A DNA stretch of 64,000 bases from Astropecten irregularis (GCA_963971285.1 OZ020258.1:11304614-11368613), one strand, 5' to 3'; shown: positions 16,574 through 29,092, numbered from the stretch's first letter. Program-made: numbers and translations. Notes: a model not told the origin generated them from the letters alone.

Positions 16574-16800
16574 GGGCGTTTACGAAACGGAGGTTCAGGC
16601 TCCGGCTCCATTTCAAGAATATATTCGGAAATAAAGGGTATCAAAAGAAGGCTTTTGGCTGCGGTTCGGAAGTAGATTCTCTGGTTTGAAAAGTAAAACA
16701 GAGTTTCAGCTTCAATGAAAAATCACAACCTATATTTTCAGCATATGGATGTCAGAGCTGGAGACTGAGTCTGAGCCTGAGTCTCCGTTTCGTAAATCCC
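16574..16800. repeat. Element with GGCTC-rich inverted ends (family copy 3)
   Basis: The most symmetrical copy: GGGCGTTTACGAAACGGAGG at the left and complement TCTCCGTTTCGTAAATCCC at the right, with arrays of AGGCTC units next to each end. Confidence 0.78.
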
Positions 16801-17072
16801 ATAAGTATAGTACGTGCCCTGAATATTGATAAGTGAGAAAAACCACTAATGCATCTACGATCTCACCCTAAAGTCAAAATTATGAATTCGAACATGAAGT
16901 TCAATGGTGCTTTAGCCGCTCATGAAACGTATTTTATTATGCATGTTGTCTCGCAATTTTGAAGTTGTCAATATCAAACATTTGATGGAAGATTTTGAGA
17001 TTTAATCAATCTACACTTGGTAATTTGTCCAACTGTCAAACCTTTCTTTGCATACATTTTTGTTATCATATT

Positions 17073-17438
17073 TTAAGGTAATATCATAGTAATCATACTT
17101 TGGTTTTTATCAAAGAATTACAGATTCATTGGCAAAAATATCAAGACAGATACAGTAACAGTTATTTGTGAAAATTTCAGTCCCATACGGTGCCCACTTT
17201 TTGAGAAAACAGTGAAAAACGGCCACAGTATTTCTTAAGTCTTTTCTCTTTTGTTTTTGATCTTTTAAAAGATCAAAAAGATTTCCGGTCGTTGTTTGAC
17301 TAATTTCTGGATAAATACACCATTTACGGCGGAAAAAATGTAACGGTATGTTTCTACCACCAGAACCACCACCATCGTAAATCTATGAACATTTCTGTTT
17401 TGGTTTCTTACCAAAGTATGATACTACTGTACCTTTAA
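17073..17438 (-). mobile_element. TTAA element family A in duplicated unit copy 1
   Basis: TTAA to TTAA, 366 bp, with both AGGTA-type ends and the central GATCTTTTAAAAGATC hairpin. Confidence 0.86.
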
Positions 17439-17564
17439 ATACAAATTCAAGTACTGCTTCAAACTGTTCACCGAACAGAAATAATACATGATCTGGGATT
17501 CAGGTCACGCCACTAAGGACATGTCAAGAGGGCTTGACGTTTCGATCCTATGTGATGATCTTTC

Positions 17565-17943
17565 TTAAAGGCAGCGAACAGGATTTGCAAGGCCTCCAAA
17601 AAGTTTGTGATTGAGTTTGAGACAAAAAATGGACTCAGCAGTTCGTAAACAGTTCAAACAGTTACCATGGGAAATTTTGGTTCATCAGATGCTGGGGTTT
17701 GCAAGGAAATCAAGATTTAGTGTCTAATTTTAAAAAGATCGTCTGTCCGAACGATTTAGTAACATTTCGAAAGCGTGGTGTAGGCCTAACCGTAAAGGAT
17801 TCGGAGGGAGGCAAGATTATTTCGGCCGTATTTCTGCTATCCAGATGAACAAAGCGTAAAAGGGTAGATCTTAGCGTCTGTACTTATGTGTACCAAATTT
17901 AGCCAAAACGCACATCTTTGCAAATCCTATATGCTCACTTTAA
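17565..17943 (+). mobile_element. TTAA element family C (copy 2) in duplicated unit copy 1
   Basis: TTAA at both ends. It separates GATCTTTC from ACAAGG; in the second copy of the unit the same bases are joined as GATCTTTTTCAAACAAGG, a near-empty site with TCAA at the target. Confidence 0.88.
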
Positions 17944-18074
17944 ACAAGGTTAAACTGTGATGATTTAATTTTAATCTCTATTTATTTTATTATTTATTTG
18001 GGGAGGGGAAAGGCTGGTGGGTGATATATTATAATGTCTCAAAACATAAATTTCAAAATGTGTTCGTCAGGGAT

Positions 18075-18423
18075 TTAAAGGTAGTATCATACTTTGGTAA
18101 CAAACACAAGTTTACACAAATTCACCTATAACTTACAGGGTATAAAGATGGTGAGGGTAGAAACAAACCATTTAAATGTTTCTGCCTGAAATGCTGTATT
18201 TATCAAGAAACGAGTAAAACCAGTGATCAACATTATTTTTGATCTTTTAAAGATCAGAAATAAAAGAGAAAAGACTTAAGTAATACCGTGGCAGTTTTTC
18301 ACTATGGGGACCGTATGGGACTGAAATTTTCACAGATGTCTGTTATTGTATCTTCCTTGATATTTTTGCCCATGAATCAGTATTTCTTAAAAAAGAAAGA
18401 AAAAAGGATGATATTACCTTTAA
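18075..18423 (+). mobile_element. TTAA element family A between the two unit copies
   Basis: 349 bp, TTAA to TTAA, AGGTAGTATCATACTTTGG at the left and a degraded right end (GGATGATATTACCT). Confidence 0.85.
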
Positions 18424-18745
18424 TCAATCTACACTTGGTTTGTCCAAGTGTGAAACCTTTCTTTGCATACACTTTCATCAAACTGTTCATTCAAATACAA
18501 ATTTAAGTACTGCAGCAAACTGTTCACCGAGCAGAATTAATACATGAGCTGAGATTCAGGTCACTCCACTAAGGACATGTCAAGTGGGCTTGACGTTTTG
18601 ATCCTAGCCGAGGATCTTTTTCAAACAAGGGTAAATTGTGATGATTTAATTTTAATTTCTATTTATTTTTTATTTATTTGGGGAGGAGATGGTCTGGTAG
18701 GCGATATTATAATCTGAAAACAAAAATTGTAAAATGTTTTCGTCG

Positions 18746-19922
18746 GGGTTTAAACTCAAATTCGAAATTTATGTGTTTTTTTTCTAAAAGAAATTTGATG
18801 CTTTTTTGTTCAGTTCAAGTACGTTTGACCCTGGACCGAAATTTCATGGAAGAAAGGAGTAAATCGCCTCTTTAATGGAAAAATTCATACATCTTTCAGC
18901 CGCGGACACGCATCGTTGCTTATTTGATTATCTCATGCCAAAGGTCAAAAAGTTGGTAACAGGTGTATTGCATACCAGACAAAAGGAGTGCAATCAATTA
19001 ACCTCAGGTGAACTTATCCCGGCATGCAAAGCGAAACTTTGCTGATCGTCTGCCACAACACTGGTCCCACTTATTAGAAACGCAGCGCACGTACGTTGTG
19101 ACGCGGGGGACCAGGGGGCATGTAGCAAAAATATCGTAGCTGTCAAATGTTGATTCTGCATCAAAACAACGTGACCACCGCTGTGTAAGTGATGATAGGA
19201 AAGTTGGTCGAAATATGAATGTGAATGCTGCCGTTTCCGAGGGTAACCGAGCAAGCTGCACCGGCAAGTAGCTAAAGGAAGGTATGTAGGTAAAATTTAC
19301 TGCCTGGTGCGTGTTTTTAATCAGGAAACTCCCATCCTGTTTGCGGAAAACATGTCTCGAAATGGCGCATAGCTAGCACTACGCGTTTGCGTACTAACCC
19401 TGCTAACGTAGTACAGCTGACCGACACCGACATTTTGCTGCAGTGGAGCATTGGCATGGTGCTTTATGCAAGAAGAACACTCATGCACTCCAGTTTGAAG
19501 ACCTTATCTGAGGTTAGGAGGAGGCGTGCAGATGTTGCAGTCACGCACACAAATTGTGTGGCACTGCCATTTTGACAGTTGATGTCACTAAAAAAGTAAA
19601 ATGTCAGTTCTTTCCCAGGCCAACATGGCCAAGGCCAATGATTGTCTGTGTGGACTGTGTCCATTTTCTAGTACTAGTAGGCCTATCAAAACGCATCAAA
19701 CCATGCCAACTTATGCACTGAAACTGTGAAAGTGACACACCATACAAATTGTTTTGTATGGTGTGGGAACTTGGCCATGGAGAGAGGTTTAGTTGTCACA
19801 TCCTTAATTCTCAAAACACAAGCATTTAAATAAAATCAACAACAACAACACAAATTTTTTCCGAATTCAGTCGTAGTTTTGGCCATTTATTAATTTCAAA
19901 AGTACTTTCATATATGGTATTT
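18746..19922. other. No identified gene; locally CpG-richer stretch
   Basis: Around 18990-19400 the sequence is less AT-rich, with several CG dinucleotides, and includes AAAGGAAG followed by GTATGT (donor-like, near 19281). It could be a promoter or a first non-coding exon, but no coding frame is recognisable. A 13-bp stem hairpin (CACACCATACAAA / TTTGTATGGTGTG) is at 19735-19764. Confidence 0.35.
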
Positions 19923-20053
19923 GGAGTGCATTCGTTTAGCTTCCACGAGTCAACACCAGTCAACCTCGTCCCCACCCTCGCACTTGTTTTGTGCAGTACT
20001 CGGCCATTCCCAGCCTGGGCCGGGCTTCTCCGTGGAAGCTAAATGAATGCACC
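19923..20053. repeat. Short inverted-repeat element (GTGCATTCGTTTAGCTTCCA ends)
   Basis: About 130 bp. GAGTGCATTCGTTTAGCTTC at the left is matched by GAAGCTAAATGAATGCACC at the right. Non-autonomous; family not named. Confidence 0.78.
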
Positions 20054-20797
20054 TACATGTATAGAGATTTCAGTCCTGGAAAATCCACCAACCCATTGTC
20101 ACTGACCTCCCGGCTCCCGATGCATAATTTCAAATCCCCAGGTCTGTGTTTTTGAACATCTAGGCCTAAAGGAAATTATTTTTGCCTACCTGTGGAACTC
20201 TTTCTCCTTTTTTCAGTGTGCTCTGGATACTGGCTATTGTAATAAAAACTTGTCTTGTTTTTGTTTTGACGTTATTGTTGAATCACTCAAAATTAGTAGC
20301 TTCTTTTTTGGGTATAGGTTCAATGAATACTGACACAATTGTTTTCATCTGTTATTGAATATTATGGAAAAGAGTTCCACTGACAGACAACACTTTTTCA
20401 CCCTGTACAAAAACCTTATCGGACCGAACTGCTAGAGGGCATTTTGAGAAGAAAATAGCTGCCGCTGCATTCAAATGGTATCGTTGTATGCCAAAAACAC
20501 CCCGTAAAACTCACTTTTCAGATATGCTGGCCCTTTTTTACACAGCTGAGATTTAATTTAGAAGTTAATTCTTAAAGGATAACACTTTTTCGGTATTGTC
20601 CTTCAGTGGAATTCTTCCCTTATTATATTCACACAACCTGATGCTGACAATCTTCCAGGTCACCATCCTTGACCTTCTAGAATTTAGGTAGATTTAGGAA
20701 GAAAAAATTGCATACATCTTTTTGTATGTTGCTATCACAAACATTAATTTTCAAATCTGGCAATGGGCGCAGTATATTGTAAATTGTATTGTTGGGT
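20054..20797. other. No feature identified
   Basis: AT-rich unique-looking sequence; nothing coding or repeated was recognised. Confidence 0.5.
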
Positions 20798-20798
20798 G

Positions 20799-20914
20799 CT
20801 TTTGTTACACTCCGCCGCACTCTATATTGCATGGTGTGCGTCTCCTAAATCAGGGGACGTATACCGTGCAAAGGAGTGCGGCGGAGCGTAAATTCTTTTG
20901 TTGCTGCACAAAGA
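20799..20914. repeat. Foldback unit 1 (CTCCGCCGCACTC arms)
   Basis: TTGTTACACTCCGCCGCACTC is mirrored by GAGTGCGGCGGAGCGTAA, enclosing about 55 bp. It is related in wording to the larger foldback that follows (TTTTGTTGC, GCACTCTATATTGC). Confidence 0.75.
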
Positions 20915-20940
20915 GGATGGTGACACCGCAGTAATAGATT

Positions 20941-21213
20941 TTATAGACCGATCTGATCGCGCAAAATACTGTCCGCAATTACTGCAGTGTCCCGTCTACC
21001 TTTTGTCCGGCAACACAGGAATTTACTCTCCACCGTACTCTATAATTGCAGGGTGTATGTCCCATGATTAGCAATATAGAGTGCAGCAGACGTAATTTCT
21101 TTTGTTGCCGGACAAAAGGCGGGCAGGGGCACTGCAGTAATGGCGGGTGTTTCCTACTTTCATAGTCGCGCCGTTGGATCGGTGTATATCGTGCCGTCGG
21201 ATCGGTCTATAAG
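20941..21213. repeat. Foldback unit 2, outer arms TATAGACCGATC
   Basis: The outer ends TATAGACCGATC / GGATCGGTCTATA and an inner arm of about 70 bp (TTACTGCAGTGTCCC ... CTTTTGTCCGGCAAC mirrored by GTTGCCGGACAAAAGG ... GGCACTGCAGTAA) form a nested foldback centred near 21065. Confidence 0.8.
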
Positions 21214-22504
21214 AATTTGATACTTGATGTGAAAAGAGCGCCCTCGCTAGGCCTGTAATGAACAGGTTTGAAATATTTACAGCCAATTTGAGCAAAGCAA
21301 ATGCTGGGTCATTAAAATCTCTTAGCACTTACTGTAATTTTTGCAATTTTTCCAAGGATCCGTGATTTCCGCGTGCTTTTTGTTTTCAAATCCGGCAGCT
21401 ATAAAACAAGCAAAGTCTGTGTTTCTTTTCTTTTCTGACCGACCACCATGGCGCAGATGGCGTGGCAGCTTGCAGTGATTATGTTTTTACTGCGCCTGCT
21501 CATATAGTATTTGAGAGTCAGAAGAAAGTAATCAAGAATATCATCTGTCTCCGTGTTTTGTGTATATGTATTTGTTTAGGCTGAATGGTGCAGGAAACAG
21601 ACCATAAAGTGATAGCGCCCTCTGTTGACCATTAAACTGATAGTCTGGTTCCATTTCTATCTGTCGCATTAGTGAATACGTCGATAAGTGTACTAAATCA
21701 CTCTCCCACTGGCATGGATGTGCGTTGTACGGATCGGCCTACATTGATCGAAATGGCAACTGCACATGTCCAAATGACTTTTAGGTCATTTTGACATTTT
21801 AAAAAACGTTAGAAATAGAAGTAGAAGGATGGATCCTTGATCAAGACATAGGGGGAATATACCAAAGCCATTGCTGAAGTGTAATAATAAATGATTTATT
21901 TGTTTAGCCTTTGAGAAAGATCTTGGTTGGACCGAAAAGCGTCAGGTGCTCGTAACTCCAAGCAAATGGATGGAAGTGGGACTGGCAGGAAAAAGAATTG
22001 GATTGAATTCCTCTTGAGTTAAAATGTATGTTTCGAAAATTTAGAAACAGGGATTCCTCCACGATTAAAAAACGTTCAGCGGGATCTTCACCAAATCTAA
22101 TCATCTATATAGTTAATGTAGCATGAGCAGACCTTATTGGGGAAATTCCTATGTTCATTGTATGGTAGTTCTCATGATAAAAGGAAAATAAACAAAAACA
22201 CTTCAAGCATTTTGTGGCTTTTTTACAATGAAAAGTAATTAAATATGCCTTGAAAAAGGTTGAAATCTGTCATTCAGCTTTCAATCTACCGTATGTGGTC
22301 AGAAACTGTTCAGAATGCACCACAGAGCGTATAGATTTAGAAATTTTCTGTGTGACCATGGACCCCACGCCAGTAGGACTGCATTACAAATGCTACTATT
22401 TTTTGGATTTCAATGTTGGCAACTGCATCTAGATCTATCCTTTAAAATTAATGATGGAGAATTTGCAGCTGCTCTAGAATGCAATTCAACCTCTGATCTT
22501 AAAT
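21214..22504. other. Mostly unique non-coding sequence
   Basis: Contains a CTCF-like motif at 21613-21631 (minus strand) and a degraded copy of the GATC...repeat at 21898-21966. No gene recognised. Confidence 0.5.
21613..21631 (-). promoter_or_regulatory. CTCF-like motif
   Basis: On the minus strand it reads TGGTCAACAGAGGGCGCTA, close to the animal CTCF core CCACYAGRKGGCRSYR (two mismatches in the 16-base core). Related sites with the same orientation are listed in the findings. Binding is inferred only. Confidence 0.4.
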
Positions 22505-22509
22505 AGGAA

Positions 22510-22625
22510 ATACAACAATTTTAATTAGGGGTTGTATTTTAATTAGGGGTTTTATTATAATTAGGGGTTGTATTTTAATTAGGGGTTGTATTTTAATTAG
22601 GAGTCATATTTTAATTAGGAGTCTT
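22510..22625 (+). repeat. Minisatellite, about six copies of an 18-bp AATTAGGGG unit
   Basis: Tandem units of the form TTTTAATTAGGGGTTGTA, drifting to AATTAGGAGTC at the right. The GGGG tract resembles telomere repeats only superficially. Confidence 0.85.
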
Positions 22626-23912
22626 GCAGTTGCAAAGGATAGTGTAATACAAGCTTACTGATTTGACAAGAACAGTGTCATGAGTACTGGTGCCTCAACC
22701 TGGGGCCGGGGGTAGAGTGCTAAAATTGCTTGATGTGGGCTGATCCACCAACTTGTGGGCACAATTTGTGCTGTAGTCCACAGCTAGCACAGTCTGCAGA
22801 CATAAGATTTGGTTGTACTTTACTATAATTACGACTAAGTAGCATTGTTTCATTTCCTGTAATTATGAGGTGGATGAATTTACCTAATTACCTAATACCG
22901 GCTTGAAGAACAATGTCTGTAGTTATCAAACACTTCAAAATAATGGATGCAAAAGAATGGTGCATTTTTGTTGATATACTTCATGAACATATCATACAAA
23001 TTGGCCTACTTATGAGATTGACCTACATGCTTTTTATAAACAAGAAAACCTTTTCATGATGTTGTTTTTTCAATTTTTGATGCAATAAATCTGTCTGTAC
23101 TTAGGCCATGGCACAGTACTTTAAAGAAAGAAAAAAAAAAAAAGAGTTGTGTGCCTGCATCCCACGTGTGACGACTGAGATGGAGTGAACTAGGCCAAAG
23201 GCCTTGTTGAAGACCTTGATGCAGATGGGATGGTATAATGCACCCCATCTCCCTCAGTTTATCCATGAAAATGAAAGATGCAAGTGTTCCTTAATTGCAT
23301 GCCCAAGCTAGTGATACCTACAGGTGCACGTATTCACTGCTTACATTGGCAATTCCCCCACTCTCTTTCATATCATCACAGTGATTTAGGTCATCTGATT
23401 GGGAATGATCAGGTGTGGTATGTAAGGATCAACGGGTGGGTCTGCCGTACTTGTAAAATGTATTGTGTATATGACACATCCCCAGGCTCAACCGCTCAAT
23501 CCTTGACATTTAAGTCAACCACGAATGAACTCCACTCTATGCAAAATAAATGTACATTTCCCTCACGGGCCATTGTGCAATACACGTGTGCATATGTACC
23601 ATTTTTGTTATCATTACATGAAAGTCACTCAGGGTATTGAGGGTAAAATTCATTTGATTGATTCAGCATTTATTTTAGGGGCTCACAGATATTTTTTTTT
23701 TTGGAGACAGGCAGTGGAGGTCTTTCTTGTGTTGAGTCTATCCTCATGGGAATTGCTTCTTTTGAAAATTTCTATGGGATTATTTTAAAGGGTTGCTGAG
23801 AAAAAGGAAACTTGCTTTCTAAATTCTATTCAGATTCATGAACTGCGGGTATTAATTTATTGTGGATTGCCTTTTAAGCTCAATATTTTGTGAGTTCTCC
23901 CCCTCAAGCCTA
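22626..23912. other. No gene identified
   Basis: AT-rich with an A-run at 23127-23142. Short open frames show no family features. Confidence 0.5.
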
Positions 23913-24235
23913 AAGCGTGCTGTGGCCTAGTGGTCTGGCATGTTGTACTCAAGATCCTGTGGTCAGTTTTCAGATTGTGGGTCCAGCCATGGGCTAGTGG
24001 TGCTTGCGTCCTTGGGCAAGACGCTTTGTACATATTGCTCCTCTTCACCCATGTGTAAATGGGTACCTGGGAGGGTAAAGATGGCTTTGTGATTGATTAG
24101 CCTTCGTGCGCTTTACAGTAGGGGGCTGTATACTCCCCAGGGAGTTGAGATTGATTCAGGAAAGTTAGTGGGGCCCGATGAAGCGCCTTGAGCAACTTCT
24201 GGGTGGATATGTTGCATATAAATGTCATTACTATT
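23913..24235 (+). repeat. tRNA-derived SINE, degraded
   Basis: GTGGCCTAGTGGTCTGGC (A-box-like), a weak B box, CCTTGGGCAAGACGCTTTG, GTGTAAATGGGTACCTGG and AAGCGCCTTGAGCAACTTC to ATATAAATGTCATTA are the ordered parts of a widespread invertebrate SINE type. The tail lacks a clear repeat. Confidence 0.75.
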
Positions 24236-25011
24236 TAATGCAAGTCACAATTTCCACCACAGGAAATTCATCACATTTCAGAATTGGCCCTATTTCCTTG
24301 AGAAAGTAATTGTACATATAACAACCAACAACATTTATAATATACCATTGTGATCGATTGCTTGACTAGGACAAGTCTATGCTGGAGAATGAAAGCCAAG
24401 GGCATTAAGAGTCAGGGCTGCCACGACCCCTGACCCCAAGTCAGCTGTTGTATCTTACCACAGCTCTCCCAGCAAGCTTGCTCCATTTTTGACACGAATC
24501 AGCCGGCAACCCATGGAATGATTCTCTGCATGATAAAAAACGTGTTTGTCCCTGAAGTAGATGAACCAAAAAAAAAATAAAATTGAAAGTTAAATAATAA
24601 CCATTCTCAAAAACAACGGTACGGTTTTTCTTTCAGTGAGCTTTAAGTGGAAATTCAGATGTATTTTTACTGTCCTCAAGTCAAAGAAGACTGCTAAGGC
24701 TTTGGGATGTTTTCTGTGATTTCCCCTGGGTTCTTGCAAGTTTGAACTAGCTGATCTCATCCTCGCCTTCTTCATCAGGATACTCGACGTCTCCTGAGGA
24801 AAGTCTCAAGGAGAAATTTCCAAATGAAGCTCCAATGCGAATACACGCTTTTCCATGAGACAAATTCTAATTCAACTGTTCATATGTTTTTTTTTTATCC
24901 AAATTGTGTAAAAATAGATTTGAGTGATAATTTTTTTCTTTTTCATTATGAATTTCCCAGGTGATAAGCTTTGGAATGGAATATGACACAAACAAAATCA
25001 GGAATGTGTGA
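24236..25011. other. No feature identified
   Basis: AT-rich unique-looking sequence without a recognisable gene or repeat. Confidence 0.5.
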
Positions 25012-25368
25012 TTAAAGGTAGTATCATACTTTGGTAAGAAACCAAAACAGAAATTTTCACAGATTTACGTATACATGTAACTTACACGGTATGAATAAGA
25101 TGGTTGTGGTAGAAACATACCGTTAAAATGTTTCCGACTGAAATGGTGTATTTATCCAGAAATTAGTAAAACAATGACGGAATTTTTTTTGGATCTTTTA
25201 AAAGATCAAAAATAAAAGAGAAAAGACTAAGAAATACTGTGGCTGTTTTTCACTGTGTTCTCAAAAAGTGGGCAACGTATGGGACTGAAATGTTCACAGA
25301 TGACTGTTACTGTATCTTCCTGGATATTTCTGCCCATGATAAAAACCAAAGTATGATACTACCTTTAA
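25012..25368 (+). mobile_element. TTAA element family A, full-length reference copy
   Basis: 357 bp from TTAA to TTAA with terminal AGGTAGTATCATACTTTGG and its exact complement at the right, central hairpin GATCTTTTAAAAGATC, and no coding frame. This is the most complete copy in the window. Confidence 0.92.
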
Positions 25369-27308
25369 GGGGACTGTAACTGTAAGAAGTCTTTCCATAT
25401 GAAATTAAGTCAGATTATTTGTTTATTTACATGTTCCCATCCATTTATTTGTCTGTTTTTAAACCATAAATTACTCTCGTAAAAATATGCAATTTTACTG
25501 AAATTTGGGGGAGAACACAATCACTGTACCTTGACCTTGCCCATAATTAAGGCGAGTATTTGTTCCATGTTTGCTCTAAAATACTGTAGATTGTGTGTGT
25601 TTTTTTTTGGTTTTTTTTATGAATGTTTTAGATATTTTTGCCCATGTTTATAGCGGTCCAGATCATAACAAATGTATTTTTTTTAATGTAGGTAATTATT
25701 ATTTGGTGTTTTACAAAAGTGGATGATGCTGTACACCTTAGAAATGAACACTGCCCTCTGTTGACAGATGCATGAAATGTGAGAAGTTCTCTGAGATGAA
25801 TAATCCTGTTTCCTGAGCAGATTGAATGAATCAAATTCATACTCTTGATTGGTCATCTTAAATTTATTTCTTTTTTTATTCAGAACAAAGCAACAAAGTC
25901 CTATCCCAAGTAGTTAAGACTCTGTAGAATCTTACTTTAAAAAAATCAAATTCATGTCATGCAGTGCTTTATTGAAAGGTTACTGTTGCAGATTAATACG
26001 AGCTCAAAAGCATTATACTATTATTATCGTAATATCCTTTTTAACATGCTGAAGCACTGGTTTGAGTGCAATTGCAGGAGACTTTGGTGGGATTGGAACC
26101 CAGCACATACCCCTGCTTTTTATGTCTTTTGAATGTGACTCAGCTGACCTATTAACCAGAGCTTCTGAACTTAATCCAGTGTACAAAAATGGATGGCACA
26201 GTCACACTAGACTATTTAAAAGAAGTTTTTGTACATTTAAGGGGTTTGAATTGTGTAAATGGTGTGCAACACTGTTGCAAGGCCACGGTGGCCTGTGTTC
26301 TTTCTGAGCTCTGCCCCCAATGTGACCCAGTTCTCAAACTCAAAGACTCCCTGCTGTACCTAACTTCTCCCCTACCTACAATTTCCTTCACATCCTATTA
26401 AAGAAGAAACTTGGTATCTTCAAATGCATCAAGAAGCTATATAGCTATAACCATACAGGGGAGGGACGGCCAGTCAGTCGAGTCGTGCACATACTGTACA
26501 ATCAGCTTTATTGCTTCAAGCTTTGACCCACTTAGTGAGTATATTTAGGTCAGTTGGAATGCCTGATGATGTGGTGATGGAATACGTAACCTTAACTGAC
26601 CCAGCACTCTCTGTTATCAAATTAGTATCCATTTGAGTCAATGTTTAACTTGGCCCCATGTTGACGTTCAGAACGTCAAATAATAAGTAACAGCAGATTT
26701 TTTTTTTTTGAAGAATGATTTTGGAATTGTGTCAATGGTTCCTTATGAAATCGCCTTGATTAATTCTGCTTGCCAAGTACACTGTATGTGTTTTAGCATG
26801 TTATGCATACTTTACCCATGCAGTATACGAATGGCATATAGAATGCTGCATTAGCCTGTACTGTACATACCTGTACCTGTGATTGGATTTTGGCCATGCT
26901 CTTTCGTTCACCTCGGATTTGCCTGACTCAAATCTTGTTTTTCTTTCTGCTCCTTCCATCCTTGAATTACATCTTTAGATGGCGCAAAGGCAATATTTAC
27001 CTTGGAAAAGGATTTCTTACTGACCAAAACTAAGTTGTAGTGGTAACATTAGGCCTACATAGGGCTTCAAGGTACATACGTAGACTTACATGTATTTTGT
27101 GACTCTGAAATACTGTATCTTGCATGTTTACAAGAAGAGTGATATATGTTCAACTTTTTTAATGTCGCAGGGAATAAATTGGGCCAAAAATGTAGCTCAA
27201 AATCTATTGATGTAGATTTGAAAGCTTCAAAAGGTTTAATACCAGACTTGAAGTCATCCTGTACATTACCAATGTTAAAGATAAAGAAAGGTTAGTTATA
27301 CACTTTAG
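25369..27308. other. No gene identified
   Basis: Unique-looking AT-rich sequence. A CTCF-like motif (minus strand) lies at 25749-25766. Open frames such as 26062-26307 are short and unlike known proteins. Confidence 0.5.
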
Positions 27309-27706
27309 TTAAAGGGAGCATATAGGATTTGCAAAGATGTGCGTTTTGGCTGAATTTGGTACTTAAACAGAAGTGAAGGTTTTAAACTTCCTTACAGACG
27401 TTGTTCCATATACCTTTTTGCGCTTTGTTCATCTGGATAGCAGATATACAGCCAAAATAATCTTGTCTCCCTCTGTATCCCCAGTACGGTTACACCACGC
27501 TTTCGAAATGCTAAAAAGATCATTCAGACGAACAATCTTTTTAAAAGACACTAAATCTTGATTTCCTTGAAAAGCCCAGCATCTGATGAACCAAGATTTT
27601 CCTTGGTGACTGTTTGCACTGTTTACGAACTGTTGAGTCCATTTTCTGTCTCAAACTCAATAATTTCTTTTTTGGAAGCCTTGCAAATCCTGTACGCTTC
27701 CTTCAA
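27309..27706 (-). mobile_element. TTAA element family C (copy 3, reverse)
   Basis: TTAA at the left, TCAA (one base off) at the right. It shares GGTTCATCAGATGCTGGG-type core wording (as complement) and the TTTGCAAAGATGTGCGTTTT end with the copies at 3582 and 17565. Confidence 0.85.
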
Positions 27707-28718
27707 TTTCAATGAAGGTGGTCTTCATTTGTACTGATATGAGTAAAAAATAAAATCTTTTACTAGAAAATTCTTGTTTGTCACAATTGAACAAATAGTC
27801 CAAAGTATGGCAATTAAGACTCCACTCATACATGGCCATGACTGGCTGTAGGTCAAGACCCAGTATGATTTTTTTTGGTGTGTGTGAACAATTATTAAAC
27901 CAGAAATTGTGGCAGTTTTTTGAAAAACAAAATTTGGCTTCAAATGACATGTTTTGATGTTGACCAGTGTATGAAAACAATTAGTAGAAAATTGGAGTCA
28001 GTTTTATTCTAGACCCAATGTCTGATCGGACCGCATGTCCAGCGGTCTAGTGGATGTTTGGAGCCCGAAGAAATAGGAGTGGAATGGAAAACAAATGTCC
28101 TTCTTCCCACTGACTGACGAGACCAAGTATTGCGCTGCGACCTGCGTACACTAAATAACATGGTCCCTATTCACCTTTTTTTTTTCTTTCTCTGCCTGGC
28201 GCTTGGCTGTTATGTACACTGTTTGTCATCACCAGAAGTCTGCTCTAAAGCGATCTAGCCATAAAATTACTTCACTTCATTACCGTTAGGAAATTATCAA
28301 TTTGTTCACAACAACCATCCGTGGACTTGTTCTAATAAAGGGTCGTTTCCCGTTGACTGAATTAAATTTCCTCTCCCTTCGAGGGGCTGGAGGGGGAGGG
28401 ACAAGCATGTCCGGTTGCTATTATAGAAGTCTCCGTCCATTAGCAGTGATACTCGTTATAAGATATCTGACGTGATGTTGCATGGCCGCGTTATGCTCTA
28501 TTACGTCGAGTGGACAAATTGAATTAAGCATAGAAATAATCATTTTGAGCAGTGCTTTAATTGTATCCATAGCACATCCGTGGTTCATATAGGAATTTAT
28601 CTATTAGAAGAGCTATGCATGTAACCAGGTAGCTTCAGATTTTAAATTAGCTATAATAGAGAGTCACAAAGCCACATATGAATTTGAAAAAAGAAAATAT
28701 TGTTGCTCAATTTGATCC
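27707..28718. other. No feature identified
   Basis: Unique-looking sequence; nothing coding recognised. Confidence 0.5.
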
Positions 28719-29092
28719 TTAAAGGTACAGTATCATACTTTGGTAGCATACCGAAGCAGAAATCTTCACAGATTTACACCTATAACTTACATGTACAGGG
28801 CATAAAGATGGTGATGGTAGAAACATACCATCTAAATTCTTCTGCCTGAAATGCTGTATTTATCCAGAAAAGAGTAAAACCAGTGACCAAAATTATTTGT
28901 GATCTTTTAAAGATAAAAAATAAAAGATAAAAGAAATACTGTGACCGTTTTTCACTGTTTTCACAAAAATTTTGCACTGTATGGGACTGAAATTTTCACA
29001 GATGACTGTTACTATATTGTATATCTTCCTTGATATTTTTGCCCATGAATCTGTATTTCTTTAACAAAACCAATGTATGATGTTACCTTTAA
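28719..29092 (+). mobile_element. TTAA element family A, near full length
   Basis: 374 bp, TTAA to TTAA, with AGGTACAGTATCATACTTTG at the left and a slightly degraded right end (CCAATGTATGATGTTACCT). Confidence 0.88.

Larger units (their letters stand above)
14990..17001. other. Cluster of TTAA elements with a GGCTC-end element
   Basis: Almost all of this stretch is repeat: TTAA elements at 15040-15661 (with another inside), 15705-16011, 16012-16342, and the GGCTC-end element at 16574-16800. No gene seen. Confidence 0.7.
17002..18745. repeat. Duplicated unit; copy 1 filled by TTAA elements, copy 2 largely empty
   Basis: Words such as TCAATCTACACTTGGT, CTGTTCACCGA, GGACATGTCAAG, GGCTTGACGTTT and TATTTATTTGGGGAGG occur in the same order in 17002-18074 and again in 18424-18745. 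Copy 1 carries a family A element (17073-17438) and a family C element (17565-17943); another family A element (18075-18423) separates the two units. Confidence 0.82.

Noticed and set aside
22510-22625. Interstitial telomere repeat
   Set aside because: The unit is an 18-bp AATTAGGGG minisatellite, not TTAGGG.
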